DNA from: CAZFCK01 sp964517355
GTDB taxonomy: Bacteria > Desulfobacterota > Desulfovibrionia > Desulfovibrionales > Desulfovibrionaceae
Direction: 5' to 3'
NCBI GenBank assembly: GCA_964517355.1
Contig: CAZFCK010000089.1
Coordinates: 1-18,255 of the forward strand
DNA: 18,255 nt
The translations under genes were made by a program, and so were the position numbers. The notes beneath the pieces were generated by a model, which worked only from the letters and a program-made list of their open reading frames with translations, did not search any database and was not told the DNA's origin. Numbering within the stretch: position 1 is the first letter of the stretch; each line of letters starts with the position of its first letter. Of the stretch, positions 13,250 through 18,255 are shown piece by piece.

Positions 13250-16200
13250 ATGAAGCAAGTGATCATCGTGCTGGGCATGCATAGAAGCGGTACCAGCGCC
13301 GTAACCCGGGGCCTTAAGGTTTTCGGCGTGGATGTGGGGAAAGATCTCCTTCCGCCCGCTGAAGATAATACAAAAGGATTCTGGGAGCATCGCGGCATCA
13401 ATCAGCTCAATATGGAGCTTCTCGACCGGTTAGGGGTGATGTGGTCCTCGCTCCGCCCGGAACTGCTGGAGGATGCCGAGCACAGAGGCGCGGAGCAGCG
13501 AGAACTCCTGGATTCATATAAAGAAACGGCAAAGAACGTACTTGCGGAACATATACGCCAAAATACGATTTTCGGCTTCAAGGATCCACGGGTCTGCCGG
13601 CTGCTGCCCTTTTGGCAAGAGGTGTGCGCCGCACTCGACGTGCAGGATAAATACGTCATTTGTTTACGTCATCCCATGTCGGTCGCCGCTTCCCTGGAAA
13701 AGCGCAACGCATTCAGAAGGGCGCAAAGCTATGTGATGTGGATCGAGCATCTGCTCCCCGCAGTGGATTTGACCAAGGATAAACCCCGGGTCGTTGTGGA
13801 TTACGACCTGCTTCTGCAAAATCCCGCCCGCGAGATAGAACGCATGGGCAAAGCCCTCGACCTCACCCCCCTGGAGGACGAGTTGGCCCTCTTCTCCAAG
13901 GATTTTCTCGACCCAGGCATGAACCATGCCGTCTACGGTCCGGAAGACCTTCAGGGAGACCCTGAAGCCGTTTACCCCCTCAAAGAATTTTATGAATCCA
14001 TGCTTCAGGTCGCCCGGGACGCCCTTTCGCTTGATGATCGCAATTTTCAGCGCAGATGCAAGCGGTATGCGGCCAAGCTTCGCGAATACGGCCCCTTGCT
14101 CGAAGTGGCGGATGTCTATCAAGGGGCGAAGTACCATCAGGAAAATGAAACCATTCGCATTGTCGGCGAACGAGACAAGCATATTGAAGGCCTTGACAAC
14201 CATATCAACGCCTTGGAGATAAACAACCATCGCTATCAAGAGCGCGTTGAGCAACTCGACGCCGCATTGGAGATGCGAAACGCGCAGATCAACGAACTCA
14301 ACGCCCAAAAACTTCGAATACTTAACGAACGCGAGCAAATGGCCCTGCATCTGAATTGCCAGCTCGCGGCCGTTGAGCAGCTTGTGGACCAGATTCACGC
14401 CTCCACCTCATGGAGGATCACGGCGCCGCTCCGCTTCGCCGGTCGCCTGGCGCGCAATCCCAGGCAGGCGTTGAGCAACCCCAGGGAGCTGGTGTACGGA
14501 ACCTTGCGCTTCGGCTATCACGCCATGCCCTTGCCGCACAAAGTCAAGCGCCCCATTGCGGATGGCTTGCGCAAAGGCCATTCCGGTCTGCGTCTCATGC
14601 GTTACATGATACGGGACAAGGGCGGCATGACGGCTCTGCTGCGTCTTGTCGCGCATTACTGGCGCGAAGAAGGCTGGCAAGGGCTGGCCAAACGTTTTAC
14701 GATGGCCTTTCAGCGGGAATCTTTCAATTATTCGGACCTGGCCAGCGCCCTTCGCATCAGGGGAGCGGAAGTGCTGCGGCGCGCCCAGAGCGTGGACATC
14801 GTGATCTGCGTGCACAACGCTTTGGAAGATGTGCGGCGCTGTCTGAATTCCGTGCTGCAATACACGTACCCGCCTTACCGCCTGATTGTTGTGGACGACG
14901 GCAGCGCTGAGGAAACGCGGGAATTCCTGCGCGCGTTCATGGCCGGACAGCCGGGGCAACTCATCCGCAACGAAAAGGCCCTGGGCTACACCCACGCCGC
15001 AAACATCGGCATGCGCGCTTCCACTGCCCCTTTTGTGGTCTTGCTCAACAGCGACACCATTGTGTCATCGCGTTGGCTGGATCGCATGGTGCAGTGCATG
15101 GAAAGCGATCCGCAGATCGGGCTGGCCGGCCCGTTGAGCAATACGGCCAGTTGGCAGTCCGTGCCCGAAGTCTTTGGCCAGTGCGGCGAAGACTGGAACT
15201 GCAACGACCTGCCCCAGGGCTGGAGCGTCGACGACATGGCCGCTGCAGTGGCCGCGGTCTCCACCCGCAGCTATCCGGTTGTGGGCTTTCTCAACGGCTT
15301 TTGCATGATGCTGCGGCAAACGCTTTTTGAAAATGTGGGATATTTCGACGAAGAAACCTTTGTCGGCGGTTTTGGCGAGGAAAACGACTATTGCCTGCGC
15401 GTCGGCGCCGCAGGCTGGAAACTCGCGGTGGCGGACGACTGCTACATTTATCACGCCCAATCCAAAAGCTACTCCCACGAACGACGCAAGGAGCTGGTCG
15501 CGCGTTCGGACGCCGCGCTTATCGGCAAGCACAGCCAGCAGACCATCATCGATGCCTTGGACATAACCAAAGACCACCCGGTATTGCTGTGCATGCGCGC
15601 CCGGGCGGCCCTGTTCGAGGAGCGGGAGCGTTTGATCCGCCAATGTCACGAGCGTTTCCAGGGCAAAATCGTCCTGTTTCTGCTTTTCGCGGCCAATTCC
15701 GGAGGCGGCAGCAACATCATTTTGCGCGAGGCGCAGGCCCTGCGCCGCTGCGGCGTGGAAGTACACATAGCAAACCAGATAGACTTCAAAGATGTTTTCG
15801 AGCGCTTTCACCCGCATATCGATTTGCCCGTGATCTACTTCAACTCCCGGAACAATCTGCTGCACATCGCCGAACGCTACGACGCCGTGGTTTCCTCCTT
15901 GTTCCTCACCGTCGACTGGCTCACGCAATTGCAGCCCCGCGCCGAGGAGGGCACACTGCAATTGGGGTATTACGTGCAGGATTACGAGCCGCATTTCTTC
16001 GACAAAACCGACCCGCTGCATGTGCAGGCCCTTGAAAGCTACACCAAGGTGCGGCCCATGCACATCCTCACGAAAACACGCTGGAATCAAACGGAGCTTA
16101 TGCGGCACACCCAGGTGGACGCCACACCTGTGGGGCCGAGTTACGATTGGGATCTGTTCTTCCCCACCCGCAACAAGCTGCATACCAGGCCGGTGGTGGT

Positions 16201-16729
16201 CACGGCCATGGTGCGCCCCAGCACGCCGCGGCGCAATCCGGCGTTGACCATGCGCGTGTTGCGCATACTCAAGGAACGCTACGAGGATCGAATCGATGTC
16301 GTCATCTTCGGCTGCCGGGACAATGACCCTGATTTTGCCGCCCTTGAAACCGATTTCGCGTTCACCTGCCATGGTGAACTGCCCCCCGGCCATGTGGCCG
16401 AGTTGCTTGACCGCAGCCATGTATTCCTGGATCTCTCCAGCTACCAGGCCATGGGGCTCACGGCCCTTGAGGCCATGGCCTGCGGCGTCGCCGTTGTGGG
16501 GCCGCAAAAAGGCGGCTTGGGAGAAATCATCACCCACGGGGTAAACGGTCTGCTCGTGGATACTGACAACGAACAGGCGTGCATAGACGCCGCCTCGCGT
16601 CTCATCGAGGATCAATGGTTTCGCGCCGACCTGCAAAAAGCGGCCATCGGCAGCGCTGTGCGCCATTATCCCGAACGGGCCGCCGCAAACATACTCAACG
16701 TCCTTTTCGGCAATGCGGAGACGGCATGA
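13250..16729 (+). CDS. Sulfotransferase-GT2-GT4 fusion polysaccharide enzyme
   Basis: This 1159-residue cytoplasmic protein holds three apparent enzyme domains. Residues 1-230 are a PAPS-type sulfotransferase: the 5'-phosphosulfate loop GMHRSGTSAV is at 9-18 and the 3'-phosphate segment LRHPMSVAASLEKR at 139-152. Residues about 295-385 are a coiled coil, followed by the STSWRITAPLR motif common in large glycosyltransferases. Residues about 515-765 are a GT2 (GT-A) domain with VVDDGS at 547-552, a NSD metal-binding motif at 600-602 and GGFGEENDYCLR at about 706-717. Residues about 805-1155 are a GT4-like GT-B domain with GGGSN at 818-822, GYYVQDYEPHFF at 906-917 (WsaF-like), and QAMGLTALEAMACG, where Gln1066 replaces the first Glu of EX7E. 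It probably assembles and sulfates a surface glycan. The start at 13250 is where the sulfotransferase fold begins; the ribosome binding site (CGGA) is weak. The stop overlaps the next gene. Confidence 0.88.
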   Translation: MKQVIIVLGMHRSGTSAVTRGLKVFGVDVGKDLLPPAEDNTKGFWEHRGINQLNMELLDRLGVMWSSLRPELLEDAEHRGAEQRELLDSYKETAKNVLAEHIRQNTIFGFKDPRVCRLLPFWQEVCAALDVQDKYVICLRHPMSVAASLEKRNAFRRAQSYVMWIEHLLPAVDLTKDKPRVVVDYDLLLQNPAREIERMGKALDLTPLEDELALFSKDFLDPGMNHAVYGPEDLQGDPEAVYPLKEFYESMLQVARDALSLDDRNFQRRCKRYAAKLREYGPLLEVADVYQGAKYHQENETIRIVGERDKHIEGLDNHINALEINNHRYQERVEQLDAALEMRNAQINELNAQKLRILNEREQMALHLNCQLAAVEQLVDQIHASTSWRITAPLRFAGRLARNPRQALSNPRELVYGTLRFGYHAMPLPHKVKRPIADGLRKGHSGLRLMRYMIRDKGGMTALLRLVAHYWREEGWQGLAKRFTMAFQRESFNYSDLASALRIRGAEVLRRAQSVDIVICVHNALEDVRRCLNSVLQYTYPPYRLIVVDDGSAEETREFLRAFMAGQPGQLIRNEKALGYTHAANIGMRASTAPFVVLLNSDTIVSSRWLDRMVQCMESDPQIGLAGPLSNTASWQSVPEVFGQCGEDWNCNDLPQGWSVDDMAAAVAAVSTRSYPVVGFLNGFCMMLRQTLFENVGYFDEETFVGGFGEENDYCLRVGAAGWKLAVADDCYIYHAQSKSYSHERRKELVARSDAALIGKHSQQTIIDALDITKDHPVLLCMRARAALFEERERLIRQCHERFQGKIVLFLLFAANSGGGSNIILREAQALRRCGVEVHIANQIDFKDVFERFHPHIDLPVIYFNSRNNLLHIAERYDAVVSSLFLTVDWLTQLQPRAEEGTLQLGYYVQDYEPHFFDKTDPLHVQALESYTKVRPMHILTKTRWNQTELMRHTQVDATPVGPSYDWDLFFPTRNKLHTRPVVVTAMVRPSTPRRNPALTMRVLRILKERYEDRIDVVIFGCRDNDPDFAALETDFAFTCHGELPPGHVAELLDRSHVFLDLSSYQAMGLTALEAMACGVAVVGPQKGGLGEIITHGVNGLLVDTDNEQACIDAASRLIEDQWFRADLQKAAIGSAVRHYPERAAANILNVLFGNAETA

Positions 16730-17811
16730 GCACCAACATCGATCCCAAACGCCCCTTGCGGGTGCATGTCCTGTATGAGACGAGCGACCGCAAAACCCCG
16801 CACGGCTGTAGCCACATCAGGCTGTTGCGCCCCTTGAGCCATCCAAGCCTTGCGGGGCGCATAGAGATGCAGGCGGACGTGGACCTGCCCAGCAACGCGG
16901 TCGATCTGCTCATTTTCGAACGCCTCTGGACCCGCGATTTCGATATCTTTTTCCTTGAAGACCTCTTGCAGCGCCTCTCGTGGCGCAATATCCCCTTCAT
17001 CCACACCTTTGACGACAACATGCTGCTCGTTGACGAGCCTCCGTATTCCAACAGGGCGCTGTCATGGACACTCATGCGCAAAGCCGCGGGGCTCATCGTT
17101 TCCACCGCGCCTCTCGCGGATGCGGTGCGCCGCTTCAATCCAACAGTGGAGGTCGTGGGGAACCATCTGGATGAACGCCTCTTTCATGAAGCGGACAAAA
17201 CGCCGCGCCCGGGCGCGGACGCGGGCAAGGTCGTTTTCGGCTATATGGGCACCTTCTCCCATTTGGAGGATTTGCTCATGATCATAGGCCCGCTGCGTCG
17301 CTTGCTCTATCGTCACGAGGGGCGCGCCGTGCTCGAGGTGGTGGGCGTGGCCGATCCGGAACTTGTGCGGGGGTTGTTTCCGGGACTCGATGTACGGGTG
17401 CGGCAAGTGCCCGACAATGAGGTGGATTATCCGGCCTTTGCCAAATGGATGCAGCGCGGGCTGCATTGGGACTTCGCCGTGGCCCCGCTACGGGACAACT
17501 CCTTTACCCGCTATAAATCCGATCTGAAAATCCTTGATTACGGCGTGCTGGGCATTCCCGGCATTTTCAGCGACATGCCGGTGTACAACGCCACCCTCGA
17601 GCACAACAAAACCGGACTTCTCGCCGCCAACGACGCCCCAAGCTGGGAGCAGGCCCTTGAACTCTTGATCAACGACGCACCCCTGCGGCAACGCCTGGGC
17701 GCCGAGGTGAAGAATTACGTGTGGAGCGAACGCATGCTGGAGCGGAACGCCGCCCACTGGGCGGACGCCATCGAAACCATCTACCGGGACTGGAAAAACG
17801 ATCCGGCATAA
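16726..17811 (+). CDS. GT4-like glycosyltransferase
   Basis: This 361-residue GT-B glycosyltransferase presumably adds a sugar to the same glycan as the upstream fusion enzyme. The N-terminal half contains LRVHVLYETSDRKTPHG and IPFIHTFDDNMLLVDEPP. The C-terminal donor-binding half contains VVFGYMGTFSHLEDLLMIIGPLRRL, a WDFAVAPLRDNSFTRYKSDLKILDYGVLGIPGIFSD stretch with the typical acidic/Lys-Lys pattern, and NKTGLLAAND, which resembles the common N-G-LLV ending of group 1 transferases. The ATG overlaps the stop of the fusion gene (ATGA), with GGAGA 4 nt upstream, so translation is coupled. A longer frame starting at 16579 only reads out of frame through the upstream gene. No signal peptide or membrane segment is visible. 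The exact sugar and acceptor cannot be read. Confidence 0.86.
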   Translation: MSTNIDPKRPLRVHVLYETSDRKTPHGCSHIRLLRPLSHPSLAGRIEMQADVDLPSNAVDLLIFERLWTRDFDIFFLEDLLQRLSWRNIPFIHTFDDNMLLVDEPPYSNRALSWTLMRKAAGLIVSTAPLADAVRRFNPTVEVVGNHLDERLFHEADKTPRPGADAGKVVFGYMGTFSHLEDLLMIIGPLRRLLYRHEGRAVLEVVGVADPELVRGLFPGLDVRVRQVPDNEVDYPAFAKWMQRGLHWDFAVAPLRDNSFTRYKSDLKILDYGVLGIPGIFSDMPVYNATLEHNKTGLLAANDAPSWEQALELLINDAPLRQRLGAEVKNYVWSERMLERNAAHWADAIETIYRDWKNDPA

Positions 17812-17861
17812 CTTACCTTCCCGCCGGTAACGTCCCTCCACAGCGCCCCTTTCTCCGATAA
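17812..17861. other. Short 3' flank of glycosyltransferase gene
   Basis: This is a C-rich spacer directly after the TAA stop. No gene or clear signal is seen before the large hairpin that follows. Confidence 0.4.
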
Positions 17862-17926
17862 AATTGGAATTCCGGGGAGGAAACTTCTTTCAGGAGGTTT
17901 TCTCTTCGGAACTCCCTTTTCCAATT
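17862..17926 (+). terminator. Very large imperfect hairpin after glycosyltransferase unit
   Basis: AATTGGAA (17862-17869) pairs with TTCCAATT (17919-17926). Inside, a continuous stem of about 18 bp runs from 17870-17887 to 17894-17911 with a few G-T pairs and the loop TTTCAG. A 7-nt bulge separates the two stems on the 3' side. It is the first structure after the two-gene operon, so a transcription stop or 3'-end protection is likely, but there is no U-run after the stem. A mobile inverted-repeat element is an alternative. Confidence 0.45.
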
Positions 17927-18182
17927 CTCAACCCGTGTTATGCATCATCAGGGGGCAACGTTGATGCCGCCGCTTTTTCACACGGTCCCACTCTCAACAT
18001 TGCCTTTGCTGTTTGGCATTATCCCGCGTGACAGAACAACAGGCATTTTACGTCCATTGCAGCCTGAAATAGAGCAACCCGGCGTACAACATAGTAAAAC
18101 TTCAGACGGCATGTTCATGAATATGTTGGTGCCGAAAAAATATTTGCCGCATGCTTGTCAACAATTTACAAAAAGGAGTAAC
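17927..18182. other. Intergenic DNA with no supported gene
   Basis: An 89-codon open frame (17940-18209) exists, but it has no ribosome binding site at its start, its composition is unlike the neighbours, and it shows no recognisable domain, so I do not call it. The AT-rich end (about 18125-18180) could carry a promoter for a gene beyond the window. Confidence 0.4.
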
Positions 18183-18209
18183 GTGATAAGCATACGTATA
18201 ATTTTTTAG
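18183..18209 (+). CDS. Possible eight-codon leader ORF, isoleucine-rich
   Basis: AAGGAG followed 4 nt later by GTG opens an ORF of eight codons (MISIRIIF) that stops at TAG inside the 5' edge of a strong hairpin. Four of eight residues are Ile, three of them encoded by ATA. The arrangement resembles a leader peptide ahead of an attenuator, but the gene it would control lies outside the window. It may equally be chance. Confidence 0.25.
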   Translation: MISIRIIF

Positions 18210-18242
18210 AGCATCTCACGCTTGAAAAGCGCTAGATGCTCT
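18208..18242 (+). terminator. Hairpin at window end, possible attenuator or terminator
   Basis: AGAGCATCT pairs with AGATGCTCT (9 bp), and inside it CGCTT pairs with AAGCG around a GAA loop, with a 2x2 internal loop between. The following plus-strand sequence TATGCATTT is only partly T-rich. The direction and role are uncertain. Confidence 0.45.
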
Positions 18243-18255
18243 TATGCATTTCCCT

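Noticed and set aside
15065..16666. 533-codon minus-strand open frame opposite the glycosyltransferase fusion
   Set aside because: It is long only because of high G+C. It shows no family motifs, while the plus strand carries clear GT2 and GT4 motifs.
17940..18209. 89-codon plus-strand open frame near the window end
   Set aside because: There is no ribosome binding site and no recognisable domain, and its codon choice is unlike the adjacent genes.
1..18255. CRISPR array, transposase or insertion sequence
   Set aside because: No regularly spaced repeats and no transposase-like protein were seen on either strand.

Overview
The window looks like chromosome from a Desulfovibrionaceae-type sulfate reducer. 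This is inferred from protein flavour and gene set: a multi-HPt CheA operon with a HEAT-repeat protein and a ParA ATPase, paired small heat-shock proteins, and large Desulfovibrio-like glycosyltransferase polypeptides. No 16S or other marker gene is present, so the assignment is tentative. Coding density is high. Most of the window (53-12906) is read on the minus strand, and the last third (13250-17811) on the plus strand.

Region 1 (53-10284, minus strand) is a long chemosensory operon. In transcription order it holds cheB (TTG start), a 643-residue HEAT-repeat protein, cheR, a ParA/MinD-type ATPase (GTG start), a CheW with a long acidic N-terminal arm, cheY and a three-HPt cheA. Spacing is tight: there are 4-nt or 0-nt junctions at HEAT/cheR and parA/cheW, and short gaps elsewhere, so the seven genes are very probably co-transcribed and translationally coupled. 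CheA phosphorylates CheY and CheB, CheR and CheB set receptor methylation, CheW links CheA to receptors, and the ParA plus extended CheW pair may position the array (a ParC/ParP-like idea). There are no receptor, cheD, cheZ/cheC or flagellar genes here, so the output (swimming, pili or other) cannot be read from the window. A separate small lipoprotein gene lies downstream.

Region 2 (10285-11270) is mostly non-coding. It contains tRNA-Pro(CGG) on the minus strand with a good sigma70-type promoter and terminator, plus several strong hairpins. Region 3 (11271-12906, minus) has two tandem Hsp20-type chaperones behind a candidate promoter, and a soluble FNR-type flavin reductase with an HPFT motif.

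Region 4 (13250-17811, plus) is a two-gene surface-polysaccharide unit with a 4-nt overlap. The first gene is an 1159-residue fusion of a PAPS-type sulfotransferase, a coiled coil, a GT2 glycosyltransferase and a GT4/WsaF-like glycosyltransferase. The second is a stand-alone GT4-like enzyme. The 3' end (17812-18255) is gene-poor and contains a very large imperfect hairpin and an eight-codon, isoleucine-rich ORF just before another hairpin at the window edge.
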